A stretch of 64,000 bases of DNA from Candidatus Nitrosopumilus sp. (GCA_003331425.1 QOOS01000003.1:1-64000), one strand, 5' to 3'. Positions 48,687-56,909 are shown, counted from the stretch's first letter. Notes: generated by a model from the letters alone, not told the origin. Translations and numbers: made by a program.

Positions 48687-48705
48687 TGAGCCATAATTAG
48701 GCTCA
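48687..48705. other. 6-bp perfect hairpin between genes
   Basis: TGAGCC-ATAATTA-GGCTCA, directly after the doubtful ORF. No T-run follows, so a terminator is not clear. Confidence 0.4.
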
Positions 48706-48817
48706 AGGAGTATAAGATTACAGGGTCATTCTAAAAAAAGTCACTCAGTACTAGAAGCAATATTTAGAAAAATGAAGTACTCTCAATCTTTTTAATATCT
48801 TTTTTTGATGTAAATTT

Positions 48818-49558
48818 ATGAAAATATCTATTATTATTGGAATTATGATCATGATGACAATGTCATCAACTGCTTTTGGTGTGGTACTCGTATTTTTAGA
48901 TAAAGATGTTTATGAAATTCCTACTCCCGATAATCCATTAACGGTTTTTATCGAATCTCCAGGTAAAGTTACAATTTCTGTAAGTAATGGGGATGTTGCA
49001 ACTGTATTGGGAGATACAACCACTGGGGAATTTACCATTTACCATGATGATTATGATTTCATTGAAGGTACAATGTTAATTGCAAATCACATTAATGATT
49101 ATACTTTAAAAGAATGGACAGATGTTTCGACTTTTACTAAAACAGGATTAGCTGTACCTGCAAAAGAAACAACTAGTGTAAAAACAGGTAATGGTGGAGG
49201 TTGTCTAATTGCAACTGCGACTTATGGCTCTGAGATGTCACAGCAAGTCCAACAACTCAGAGAACTACGTGACAACCAATTACTGCAAACTGAATCTGGA
49301 ACTGTATTCATAGGAATGTTTAACGATATTTACTATTCATTTAGTCCAGCCATTGCAGACATGGAAAGAGAACATCCAATGTTTAAAGAAGCAGTAAAAC
49401 TTGCAATCACTCCGATGATTTCCACACTGTCGCTAATGGAAAATGCTGATTCTGAATCAGAAGTTTTAGTGGTAGGAATTTCAGTAATCGTACTAAACTT
49501 GGGAATGTATATTGCAGTTCCAGCAATCATAATTGTTGGAATTAGAAAACGATTCTAA
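48818..49558 (+). CDS. exported surface protein with CFI-box C-terminal domain
   Basis: 246 residues. Signal peptide (MKISIIIGIMIMMTMSSTAFGVVLVF), a beta-rich extracellular domain (about 25-120), then GGGCLIATATYGSEMSQQVQQLRELRD, the CFI-box typical of thaumarchaeal surface proteins, and a C-terminal transmembrane helix ending RKRF. The conserved Cys is probably processed or lipid-linked as part of a sorting signal. A cell-surface role is inferred. Confidence 0.85.
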   Translation: MKISIIIGIMIMMTMSSTAFGVVLVFLDKDVYEIPTPDNPLTVFIESPGKVTISVSNGDVATVLGDTTTGEFTIYHDDYDFIEGTMLIANHINDYTLKEWTDVSTFTKTGLAVPAKETTSVKTGNGGGCLIATATYGSEMSQQVQQLRELRDNQLLQTESGTVFIGMFNDIYYSFSPAIADMEREHPMFKEAVKLAITPMISTLSLMENADSESEVLVVGISVIVLNLGMYIAVPAIIIVGIRKRF

Positions 49559-49712
49559 AAAAATCACGCTCCCAAACTATTGAGCCTAAAGAAGAATATT
49601 TCTTTTAAAATCAAAAATTAATTTGAAAGGTTGTTTAATTTTTAACTTATTTTTAGATATTTTTTAAGATTTTTTTTAGCAAAAATAAATCAAAGATTTA
49701 CTTATACAGAGT

Positions 49713-49790
49713 ATGGATAAACAAAAGGAAAAACACAAGAGAGATTTGCAAGAAAAGAGCGACAATGCAGAAATATTTGAATTTACATAA
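49713..49790 (+). CDS. 25-aa charged micro-ORF
   Basis: MDKQKEKHKRDLQEKSDNAEIFEFT. ATG preceded by a weak TATA-like region. Too short to support by content; listed only as a possibility. Confidence 0.2.
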   Translation: MDKQKEKHKRDLQEKSDNAEIFEFT

Positions 49791-49851
49791 TCAAAACTGA
49801 ACAGATTACAGTAATTCAAATAATTTGAGATACCAAATTATTGTGGAAAAT

Positions 49852-50007
49852 CTATTTTTTTGATAGTAATTCTGTTTGTTTTTTCATTTCAGATAGAATT
49901 AAAATCAATATTTCTTTTTCACTTAGCTTCAAAAGTGACCTGGTTTCTTCTTCAGTGAATTGAATATCTTCATTTAATTCATCGTATGTGTTTAATGAAT
50001 CTGTCAT
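49852..50007 (-). CDS. 51-aa acidic helical microprotein
   Basis: MTDSLNTYDELNEDIQFTEEETRSLLKLSEKEILILILSE...: acidic N-terminus, then one long amphipathic helix. Clean ATG-to-stop frame below the track limit, same strand as the two membrane proteins upstream. Unknown function. Confidence 0.45.
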   Translation of the reverse strand: MTDSLNTYDELNEDIQFTEEETRSLLKLSEKEILILILSEMKKQTELLSKK

Positions 50008-50090
50008 GATGAAATTATAAAATTCTTATAAAAAAATGTACTTGTCTTAATTTTGCATATTTTAAAAAAAAGTTCTTTTTAAAACAAAAA

Positions 50091-50312
50091 TTAATGTGAT
50101 GATTTAATATCTAATTTTAATTTTTTAATTAGAAATATTGCTGCAGCTCCAATGTTTAGCATTAAACCTCCAACTATAATTCCCACATACGAAAGCCAAC
50201 TAATTGGAGCAGTTAAGAAATAGATAATTGTTGCAGATAATATTGTAATTCCAACAATAATTAGTAAATATGAAACTAATTTTGCAACAGATATTGTCTT
50301 TTCACGATCCAT
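50091..50312 (-). CDS. 73-aa two-helix membrane protein
   Basis: Two hydrophobic helices (about 10-31 and 38-61: SYLLIIVGITILSATIIYFL, SYVGIIVGGLMLNIGAAAIFL) with a basic C-terminus. It follows the 86-aa membrane protein after three bases, so one transcript. Confidence 0.65.
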   Translation of the reverse strand: MDREKTISVAKLVSYLLIIVGITILSATIIYFLTAPISWLSYVGIIVGGLMLNIGAAAIFLIKKLKLDIKSSH

Positions 50313-50315
50313 ACT

Positions 50316-50576
50316 TCAGTCCTTATTTTCATCTTCTTTTGAAACATCATCTTCCATCAATTTGGAAATTGTATAGTTATGATGCTCCTTTCGATTTTTA
50401 GCGTTTAATTTTTTAATTTTTCTTTTAAGGTCTATACCTGCTATTAGCAATGCACTTCCAAAGAAAAGTGAAATACCTGAAAAAAATGTCAAACCATAAG
50501 ACATTACAAGATTAACTCCAATCAATAGAACCGCAATTCCAATTACCACCAATAAGAGAGGAATTTGTTTTATCAT
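50316..50576 (-). CDS. 86-aa two-helix membrane protein
   Basis: Two hydrophobic helices (about 5-24 and 28-47), then a basic/acidic cytoplasmic tail (DLKRKIKKLNAKNRKEHH...DVSKEDENKD). First gene of the pair with the 73-aa protein. Unknown function. Confidence 0.65.
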   Translation of the reverse strand: MIKQIPLLLVVIGIAVLLIGVNLVMSYGLTFFSGISLFFGSALLIAGIDLKRKIKKLNAKNRKEHHNYTISKLMEDDVSKEDENKD

Positions 50577-50746
50577 AATTTACAGATATAATTGGTCTTC
50601 ATAGTTGTTTCTTTTCTCAATATTATGAATACAATCATCAAATAGGCACATTATTTATCAAATCCCAACCTTTTTGTAAACTCATAAGTTCATAAAATTA
50701 CAATTTGCACGCCATGAGAATTGGTATGTTTAGTGACACGTGATAA

Positions 50747-50870
50747 CTCTCCAAAGGAGTAAATTTTGGTTACTAAATAAAAAATTCTCCAGTGGCAACT
50801 TTGGTTGCCGCTGTACATTCTTTTGATAAGGTTAACGTAGTAACCAATGCCAATATCCTCCAAGCATTGG
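50747..50870 (+). ncRNA. candidate structured RNA: nested inverted repeats
   Basis: Four inverted repeats in about 120 bp: CTCC-AAA-GGAG (50749-50759); GGTTACTA/TAGTAACC (50768-50775 with 50838-50845) enclosing CAGTGGCAAC-TTTG-GTTGCCGCTG (50790-50813); and CCAATGC/GCATTGG (50844-50850 with 50864-50870). The enclosed hairpin is 10 bp on the plus-strand RNA through one U-G pair, but has a mismatch on the other strand. Part overlaps the end of the 117-aa gene. Confidence 0.4.
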
Positions 50871-51185
50871 TTTGTCTCTATCAAACTTTATCCTAGCTTT
50901 ACTCTTTTGCATTTTTAGATAATTTTGAATTATTTTTAGAATTGCTTTTTCGTCTTTAATTTTAGGATCACGTGTATGATTATACTCTACTAGTTCTTTG
51001 ATAAATCCAATCTTAACATAAATTGTGTAAAACCACCACCCCATTGCAAAATCAGCTTCTGGACTAAATCTATAACCATCCTTTTGATGAATCTGTTTTT
51101 CAAATTGTGAGAAAACAGTTTTGAGGGATTTAATGTCCCCTTCAAAATCTTGTGAGGAAACATAAAAAATTGGAGCCCAAGTCAT
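50832..51185 (-). CDS. conserved hypothetical protein
   Basis: 117 residues. MTWAPIFYVSSQDFEGDIKSLKTVFSQFEKQIH... with an aromatic segment FAMGWWFYTIYVKIGFIKEL and a basic C-terminus. Soluble or peripheral. No family recognised. The 3' end overlaps an inverted-repeat cluster. Confidence 0.6.
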   Translation of the reverse strand: MTWAPIFYVSSQDFEGDIKSLKTVFSQFEKQIHQKDGYRFSPEADFAMGWWFYTIYVKIGFIKELVEYNHTRDPKIKDEKAILKIIQNYLKMQKSKARIKFDRDKPMLGGYWHWLLR

Positions 51186-51244
51186 GATATTATTTGTAAG
51201 GTATAGAATTTAAGGAAAATGTATTTGATGAATAAATCCCAGTG

Positions 51245-51430
51245 TTAGTGTTCACAAGAATCAGAAAGCGAGTCAGTTCTTGCCTTGACGTTTGTTTTTA
51301 GATGATATGCAAGTTCAAGTCCCTGTCTAACTTCTTCTTCAGAATAGCCTTCTGCTTTCAATTCTTTAGTTATTTCAGCTATAATTTTTTGTTCCTCATC
51401 GTGTTCCAATTTTTTTGATTTCTCACTCAT
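51245..51430 (-). CDS. 61-aa helical protein
   Basis: MSEKSKKLEHDEEQKIIAEITKELKAEGYSEEEVRQGLELAYHLK, then a short C-terminal SDSCEH. The 'G-Y-S-E-E-E-V' turn resembles UBA/CUE-like three-helix bundles, but it is too short for a firm call. Stands alone. The 216 bp to the hydrolase hold no further gene I can see. Confidence 0.55.
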   Translation of the reverse strand: MSEKSKKLEHDEEQKIIAEITKELKAEGYSEEEVRQGLELAYHLKTNVKARTDSLSDSCEH

Positions 51431-51646
51431 CAGATACCTTACAAGTTTCTACTATATGAAATTCATGCCTATTGGCCAATAATGAAAATATTAATGGATT
51501 AGAGACGAAAAAGTGGTCTTTATTTTATCCCATTTGAAAAATACAATAATCAAGATAGTGGATTTCAGCAAAACTAACAGTATCAGATAATCAAATATTT
51601 CCAAGATCTACACTAGAAAAATATTACATAAAAAAATAATTCAAAT

Positions 51647-52486
51647 TTGATAAAATTAAACAAGAATTTATCTAGTAAACTGACAGAATCTATAATATTG
51701 AAAGAAAAATTTGCAGATATTGATGGAAGTAAAATTCGTTATTTGGAATCAGGTTCTTCTGAAAAAACACTTGTGCTAGTACATGGGTTAGGTGCATCTT
51801 GTGAAAGATGGGAACATGTACTCCCCATTTTTAAAAATAATTTTAGAGTTATAGTTCCAGATTTAATTGGATTTGGTCAAAGTGACAAACCAACTGTAGA
51901 TTATACAATAGATTTTTTTTCAGAATTTTTGGAAAAATTTTTGAAGTCTTTAGGAGTTGATAAAACTAGCATAATAGGTTCATCACTAGGTGGACAGATT
52001 GCTGCAGAATTTGCCTCAGTACACCCCAATATTATTGAAAAATTAATCCTAGTTTCCCCTTCAGGAATTATGAAACAATCTACTTTTGCTCTTGATGCAT
52101 ATATTATGGCAGCACTATATCCAAATGAATTAAGTGCAAAAAATGCATTTGAAACAATGGATGCCTCAGGAAAAGAAATTCCAAAAACAACAATTACGAA
52201 ATTTGTAACACGAATGAAATTACATAATGCAAAATTTGCGTTTATGTCAACTTTATTAGGATTAAAAAATTCTGAATCAATTATTAATAAACTCAAGAAT
52301 ATTACTTCCCCAACATTGATAGTTTGGGGAGCAGATGATCCAGTAATTCCCATTAAATTTGCTAATGATTTTGTGACACATATTGATAATTCTGAATTAT
52401 ATGAAATGAGTAATTGTGGACATACCCCATATGTCCAAAAACCAGAACTATTTGCTTCTCAAGTATTAAAATTCTTGAATAATTAA
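51647..52486 (+). CDS. alpha/beta hydrolase, PHA-cluster associated
   Basis: 279 residues, TTG start. Oxyanion-hole HGLGASCERW, nucleophile elbow GSSLGGQ (Ser113), acid in VWGADDPVIPI and catalytic His in NCGHTPYVQKP: a complete catalytic triad. As first gene of the PHA region it may be a PHA or 3-hydroxyalkanoate ester hydrolase (depolymerase-like), which is inference from position; other esterase roles are possible. Confidence 0.88.
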   Translation: MIKLNKNLSSKLTESIILKEKFADIDGSKIRYLESGSSEKTLVLVHGLGASCERWEHVLPIFKNNFRVIVPDLIGFGQSDKPTVDYTIDFFSEFLEKFLKSLGVDKTSIIGSSLGGQIAAEFASVHPNIIEKLILVSPSGIMKQSTFALDAYIMAALYPNELSAKNAFETMDASGKEIPKTTITKFVTRMKLHNAKFAFMSTLLGLKNSESIINKLKNITSPTLIVWGADDPVIPIKFANDFVTHIDNSELYEMSNCGHTPYVQKPELFASQVLKFLNN

Positions 52487-52523
52487 CAAAAGGATTTAAA
52501 TTAGAATTATTGTATTTTTGGTT

Positions 52524-52949
52524 ATGAGTGGTAATAGTAACCAATATGATCCAACTGCAATGTTTAAAGATTGGATTCAAAAAAGTGGTCAAGCTCAAGC
52601 TGAATTTATGAAAAACTTTGGATCATTAATGACAAATCAACCTAATCAAAAATTTAATCCATTAGAAACATTAAAAGAAGTTTCAGATAAAACTACACAA
52701 ACTCAATCAAACATGATGGATAACATGTCAGCAATGCAAACAAAAAGCATGGACACCATGTTTAGTATCGGACAGATGCTTCCATCTTTTATGAATTGGG
52801 GAGCTTATAAAACCACCATTAGCAGTAATGGCAGAATTTCAATTCCAGAAGCTGAACGAAATGCTTTAGATTTGGGTGAAGGAGATTTGGTTCAAGTCAT
52901 AATATTACCAATTACAAAAAAAACAAAAACTAAGAAAAGTAAAAAATAA
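52524..52949 (+). CDS. phasin-like / AbrB-domain fusion
   Basis: 141 residues from ATG 52524; the track starts two codons upstream at TTG. Residues 1-90 are polar, Met/Gln-rich helices like phasins (QAQAEFMKNFGSLM, TQTQSNMMDNMSAMQ). Residues about 92-128 are a SpoVT/AbrB DNA-binding domain (YKTTISSNGRISIPEAERNALDLGEGDLVQVIIL), then a Lys-rich tail. In haloarchaea, PhaP (phasin) and PhaR (AbrB-like repressor binding granules and DNA) are separate neighbours; this looks like both in one chain. Confidence 0.78.
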   Translation: MSGNSNQYDPTAMFKDWIQKSGQAQAEFMKNFGSLMTNQPNQKFNPLETLKEVSDKTTQTQSNMMDNMSAMQTKSMDTMFSIGQMLPSFMNWGAYKTTISSNGRISIPEAERNALDLGEGDLVQVIILPITKKTKTKKSKK

Positions 52950-53007
52950 TTCAAAGTAAAACAACTCAGAAAAAATCCATAGATATTTTTTCCAAAGTAT
53001 AAAAAAA

Positions 53008-53026
53008 CATCAATAAAATATTGATG
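53008..53026. terminator. 8-bp hairpin after the phasin-AbrB gene
   Basis: CATCAATA-AAA-TATTGATG, perfect, 58 bases past the stop. A second inverted repeat TGAACG/CGTTCA followed by TTTTTT lies at 53068-53103. Either may end the upstream transcript. Confidence 0.45.
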
Positions 53027-53136
53027 GAATTAAATAAAAAAATGATTTTAGATCATCACATTCATGTTGAACGCACATCTATTTTTGAAAACGTTCATTT
53101 TTTACTAAAAAATTCAGTATGTAATTAAAGGATTTA

Positions 53137-53163
53137 ATTACCATTCATTACCAATTATTACCA
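53137..53163 (+). promoter_or_regulatory. three ATTACCA direct repeats phased at 10 bp
   Basis: ATTACCA begins at 53137, 53147 and 53157, exactly one helical turn apart, ending four bases before the phasin TATA box. A protein binding here would sit on one face of the DNA and could cover the BRE. The AbrB-domain protein encoded just upstream is the obvious candidate binder (inference). Confidence 0.65.
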
Positions 53164-53167
53164 ATAC

Positions 53168-53176
53168 TATATATAC
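53168..53176 (+). promoter_or_regulatory. strong TATA box of the phasin gene
   Basis: TATATATAC centred 26 bases before ATG 53198, predicting a leaderless mRNA. Confidence 0.65.
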
Positions 53177-53197
53177 TGGTTCATTAATCTAAAATTT

Positions 53198-53635
53198 ATG
53201 AGTACACAAACAAAAACAACTCAAAATACAAATCAGTCAAACAATGTATTTGCAATCTACAAACAAAATGTGCAAAAATATTTTGAAAGTATCACAAAAA
53301 ATACTCCTCAATATTTTCAAGCAACAACACATTTTCAAGAAGAATGTATGAAATCTGCTCAAAAATCATTTGATGCTGCAATCACAATACAACAAGAATT
53401 TGCACAAAAATCAGGATTATCCACAGATATTCCAACTGCTGCAAAAAATGCAATTGTTGATTCCAACAAACAAATCATCCAAGCAAGTACGATTCAAAAT
53501 CAAATTGCAAAAACTGTAATTGATGCAACAACTGAAAATATGAAATCCTTTAATGACAATGTTGAGGCATTCACTGATTTGAATAAAAACATCATCCAAT
53601 CATGGATGACAACATTCACTCCTACAAATAACTAG
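53198..53635 (+). CDS. phasin-like granule protein
   Basis: 145 residues, no Cys in the core, all-helical, rich in Gln/Asn/Thr/Ala: VFAIYKQNVQKYFESITKNTPQYFQATTHFQEECMKSAQKSFDAAITIQQEFAQKSG. Size and composition resemble phasins coating PHA granules. Adjacent to phaC. Strong promoter with phased repeats suggests abundant, regulated expression, as for bacterial and haloarchaeal phasins. Phasin assignment is by composition and context. Confidence 0.72.
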   Translation: MSTQTKTTQNTNQSNNVFAIYKQNVQKYFESITKNTPQYFQATTHFQEECMKSAQKSFDAAITIQQEFAQKSGLSTDIPTAAKNAIVDSNKQIIQASTIQNQIAKTVIDATTENMKSFNDNVEAFTDLNKNIIQSWMTTFTPTNN

Positions 53636-53694
53636 GGTGATTTTTTATTTTATTTATACACAAAGTAAATTGTTACTGAATTTTTTTCACTTTT

Positions 53695-54759
53695 TTATGA
53701 TCTTTCAGATAACCATGTGCCCATTTCAGGCAATACTTTTTTTTGAGATAAAGAGCTAGCAATCATTCCCACATGTCCTGTAGGATATATTTTCAAAATT
53801 TTATCTTTGCTGCCAACGGCATAATGTAATGGCATACTGCATTCAGGAGATACCAAATGGTCTCCTACTGCTACTTGTGTAAACATAGGCATATCAATTT
53901 TCTTTAAATTAATGAGTTCATCACCTACATGCATTTTATTTTGAATGAGAAGGTTTTTTTGATAAATATCTTTTATCCACTGTTTGAATAATTCGCCAGG
54001 TATTGGAGGGGTGTCACCTAACCATTTTTCAACTCTCAAAAAATTATCAACATATTTTTTATCATCAATATTTTTGAAAAATTTAATGTATTTTTCAATG
54101 CCTTGCTCAAATGGCTTTAGAACTGAAAAACAATAATACATGAATTCAGGAGGCATATTTCCAATAATATCAACCATTTTGTCGGCATCCATGTGTTTTG
54201 CTAAATTACTAATTACAGTAGTATCCTTCCAGCCATCAATTACAGGAGCAGTTGCAACATAATTTTTTACATTTTCTGGGTGTAAAGCAGTGTATGCAGT
54301 AGCAATTGTTGCGCCGGTACAGTATCCTTGCAATGAAATTTTTTCTACAGATGTCTGATTTTTTATATATTCTACTGAATTATCCAAGTAGCCATTGACA
54401 TAATCATCAAAATCCAAATATTTATCCATACTAGTTGGAGTTCCCCAATCTAACATGTAAACATCAAATCCTTGTTCTAAGAGATTTTTTACCCAACTTT
54501 TTTGAGGATGAATATCCAAAATATGATATCGATTAATTAGCGCATATGATATTAACAAAGGTGTTTTGTATTTTGTTTCAACAAGAGGTGTGTAATGTAA
54601 CAATCGTGTTTTATCAATTTCTTGTACTACCTTATGAGGAGTTACTTCCAGATTTATTTCATCAGGAGCAGAAATTAATTTTGGAGCATCAATAACATTT
54701 TTACTAAATTTTAGAACTTCTTCAATTATTTTTGGATCAATTCTAGACTCACTTTGCAT
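53695..54759 (-). CDS. phaC: class III PHA synthase subunit PhaC
   Basis: 354 residues, class III size. Lipase-like box GYCTGA (nucleophile Cys147), Asp300 in VAVGDHLVSP and His329 in PTGHVGM, near-identical in position to the class III catalytic triad, plus YMLDWGTP. It polymerises 3-hydroxyacyl-CoA to polyhydroxyalkanoate with PhaE. The start overlaps phaE by 11 bases. Confidence 0.96.
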   Translation of the reverse strand: MQSESRIDPKIIEEVLKFSKNVIDAPKLISAPDEINLEVTPHKVVQEIDKTRLLHYTPLVETKYKTPLLISYALINRYHILDIHPQKSWVKNLLEQGFDVYMLDWGTPTSMDKYLDFDDYVNGYLDNSVEYIKNQTSVEKISLQGYCTGATIATAYTALHPENVKNYVATAPVIDGWKDTTVISNLAKHMDADKMVDIIGNMPPEFMYYCFSVLKPFEQGIEKYIKFFKNIDDKKYVDNFLRVEKWLGDTPPIPGELFKQWIKDIYQKNLLIQNKMHVGDELINLKKIDMPMFTQVAVGDHLVSPECSMPLHYAVGSKDKILKIYPTGHVGMIASSLSQKKVLPEMGTWLSERS

Positions 54760-55345
54760 TTTTTCTTTTCTCCTTCTTTAATTCTAATTCCAATTTAGAT
54801 ACACGTTTTTTTAATGAGTGAATTTCTTTATACACCTCATCAATTTCCTCTTTACTAGGTAGATTCACAGATTGTAAAATTACATTTGTGATATTATTCC
54901 AGTGTTTTGTTAATTCTAATTCTTTTGATACCAAATTTCCATAATTATCTCCAAATTTTTCAGAATCAAATAATTCAGTAAAATCATTATCAAAAATGTC
55001 AATCCAAATTCTTTTTACTGCCTCTATTTGTTCAACATCTTGAGGAATTTCTGGAACTTTTTGGTTTACTTTTTTTTGAGCAATTCCCCAGACAGAAGAT
55101 AATTGTTTATAATATTCAGTCATGTATTTGTTAAATTCAAATAATTTTTCATTAATCTCAATTAATTCAACAGATATTTTTTTTGAATTTGCAGCAAATG
55201 CCCTCATAGGTCCAATTGAAGTTAAAGCTTGAGGTTTACTAGACATCAAATGAATGATATCAGTCCAAAATAACGACAAATGCTTGTAATAATCAGCAGT
55301 CTCCACAGGGGATGTATTGAGGATTTCAGATGATTTTGAAGTCAC
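54749..55345 (-). CDS. phaE: class III PHA synthase subunit PhaE
   Basis: 198 residues, helical, with a C-terminal coiled coil (EIHSLKKRVSKLELELKKEKRK) and a central QLSSVWGIAQKKVNQK / WIDIFDNDFTELFDSEKFGDNYG block typical of PhaE. It activates and dimerises PhaC. Shorter than bacterial PhaE, like archaeal versions. Upstream of and overlapping phaC, so an obligate pair. Confidence 0.9.
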   Translation of the reverse strand: MTSKSSEILNTSPVETADYYKHLSLFWTDIIHLMSSKPQALTSIGPMRAFAANSKKISVELIEINEKLFEFNKYMTEYYKQLSSVWGIAQKKVNQKVPEIPQDVEQIEAVKRIWIDIFDNDFTELFDSEKFGDNYGNLVSKELELTKHWNNITNVILQSVNLPSKEEIDEVYKEIHSLKKRVSKLELELKKEKRKNAK

Positions 55346-55397
55346 CCCATTAGATAAATTTAGATCAAAATAAGTAGTTCTATTTCCTATAATATGG

Positions 55398-55790
55398 GTG
55401 GATAATGTAGAAGAACTTGAAAGGATTTGTCAAGATATTTTAAAATTACATCCTAAAATGCGGTCAGCTAGATTCATCAATGCTAGAGGGCATTTAGTAG
55501 CTGGAGGAATGAAAGAAGGATTACTATCGCTAGAAGCAAAAAAACAAGATGAAATGATGTTCATGGAACTTGCGTTACGAGTTAGAATGCGACATGAATT
55601 TGATAATGAGTTTGGAGTAGTTCATTTTTCATTATCATATAGAGATAAAGTGATTGTAATGAGTTTTCCATTAAGTGATGATGACGTACTATTAGTATCA
55701 CGTGAAAAAGATAAGAATTTTGAAGATATTCCATTCAAAATATTAGAATTGATTGAAGATATCAAAATGACTCCAATCAAAACATTTTGA
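55398..55790 (+). CDS. thaumarchaeal DUF6659-like protein, paralogue 3
   Basis: 130 residues from GTG. MRSARFINARGHLVAGGMKEGLLSL, then FMELALRVRMRHEFDNEFGVVHFSLSYRDKVIVMSFPL, close to the paralogue at 9.4 kb. Predicted small alpha/beta domain. It sits inside the PHA cluster, divergent from phaE; a role there is unproven. Confidence 0.75.
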   Translation: MDNVEELERICQDILKLHPKMRSARFINARGHLVAGGMKEGLLSLEAKKQDEMMFMELALRVRMRHEFDNEFGVVHFSLSYRDKVIVMSFPLSDDDVLLVSREKDKNFEDIPFKILELIEDIKMTPIKTF

Positions 55791-55903
55791 TTTACAAAAC
55801 TTGTTTTTGTTATTTCAATTTACATTAATTATTAAAAATATAATACAAATCAAAGTAATTCTAAATAGATCCACTTAACAATCATGAGTATATTTTAAAA
55901 TCA

Positions 55904-56317
55904 ATGTCAGCCAATTCAAAAAATAATGAATGGGATTCATTGTGGGGAGAATATTCAAAATCTCTCGAAAATTGGAAAGCAATGTTTGAACAATTCCAAA
56001 ATGCAAGCAATGAAATGCAAACAAAATTCAATCAAGTTTGGGAAAAAGCAGGTGCAGAGTCTAGCACTAAAACCATGAAAGATTTTACAGAAAAATGGCA
56101 AAAATCCATGAGTGATGCAGGAATAACATCATTCAAAGAATTTACAGAAAATTGGCAAAAATCTATCAGTGATGCAAATGCTTCAGCCTTTAAACAGTTT
56201 GCAGATAATTGGCAAAAAGATCTCAGCTCTTCAGGAATGGAACAAATGAATGCATACGGAGAAATGATGAAAAAATTTGCCGATACTTGGAATTCAATGT
56301 GGCCAAAATCCACATGA
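55904..56317 (+). CDS. phasin-like protein with four 19-residue repeats
   Basis: 137 residues. Four consecutive 19-residue repeats starting F-x-x-x-W: FNQVWEKAG..., FTEKWQKSMSDAG..., FTENWQKSISDAN..., FADNWQKDLSSSG..., framed by WDSLWGEYSKSLENWKAMF and FADTWNSMWP. The amphipathic aromatic repeats could lie on a hydrophobic granule surface. No family is recognised beyond phasin-like composition. Last gene of the PHA cluster. Confidence 0.72.
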   Translation: MSANSKNNEWDSLWGEYSKSLENWKAMFEQFQNASNEMQTKFNQVWEKAGAESSTKTMKDFTEKWQKSMSDAGITSFKEFTENWQKSISDANASAFKQFADNWQKDLSSSGMEQMNAYGEMMKKFADTWNSMWPKST

Positions 56318-56435
56318 TTTTTTATTCTAATGTCAAAGCAATAAATTTCTCAAATCAAAAGACAAATTGCCTGTTAACTGTATAAAATTACAAAATAATA
56401 GTAGATATTGAGACTAGCACAGTGTCAAAAATCAG

Positions 56436-56666
56436 TTATGGGTAGTATCGCCACATTTCACCAATAAAGTCACATTCTCTACAAACATAGATTAAATTTC
56501 CATATGCCTGAGTATGTTGTCTTTCCCAGGCCATTAAACCCGAACATTTTGTACAAGGTTTAGTTGGAGGGTGAATTCTTTTTTGATGATCTACAAGGTT
56601 ATCATGATCTTCAAATGGCTTGTTGCAAGCATCACATTTTTCTTTCTTTTTGCCCAATAAGCCCAT
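56436..56666 (-). CDS. zinc-finger protein with MGLLGKKK start
   Basis: 76 residues. N-terminal MGLLGKKKEK tag, a C2H2 finger CDACNKPFEDHDNLVDHQKRIH and a zinc ribbon CTKCSGLMAW...YVCRECDFIGEMWRY. The same tag-plus-finger design as the 55-aa protein at 23.1 kb. Probably binds nucleic acid or protein. Monocistronic. Confidence 0.78.
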   Translation of the reverse strand: MGLLGKKKEKCDACNKPFEDHDNLVDHQKRIHPPTKPCTKCSGLMAWERQHTQAYGNLIYVCRECDFIGEMWRYYP

Positions 56667-56712
56667 GACAATTTACTACACATACCACTAAAAAATCACT
56701 CTATGCAAGGGA

Positions 56713-56907
56713 TTATTGGTTTAGATATTTTTCAAATTCTTCCTTTGAAATAATTTGATGTTCTAACTCCTTTATTTCATCAAAGCACTTTTTGCATGAA
56801 TAAGTAACAAATTGATTTCCATCAACAGTACAAAGTGCAAAAACAGATTGAGATACTTCTATTCTTACTCCTGAAATATCAATATGATTACACATTTTGA
56901 TATTCAT
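56713..56907 (-). CDS. 64-aa Cys/His protein
   Basis: CNHIDISGVRIEVSQSVFALCTVDGNQFVTYSCKKCFDEIKELEHQ: CxH and CxxC pairs fit one zinc site. A second ATG (MCNHID) four codons in is an alternative start. Three bases after the 30-aa ribbon ORF, so probably one transcript. Confidence 0.6.
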   Translation of the reverse strand: MNIKMCNHIDISGVRIEVSQSVFALCTVDGNQFVTYSCKKCFDEIKELEHQIISKEEFEKYLNQ

Positions 56908-56909
56908 TT

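Noticed and set aside
50690-50884. 64-aa minus-strand ORF
   Set aside because: Overlaps the better-supported 117-aa gene out of frame and reads through the inverted-repeat cluster.
53042-53128. 28-codon frame MILDHHIHVERTSIF between the phasin genes
   Set aside because: Overlaps a terminator-like hairpin with a T-run; no motif and too short to support.
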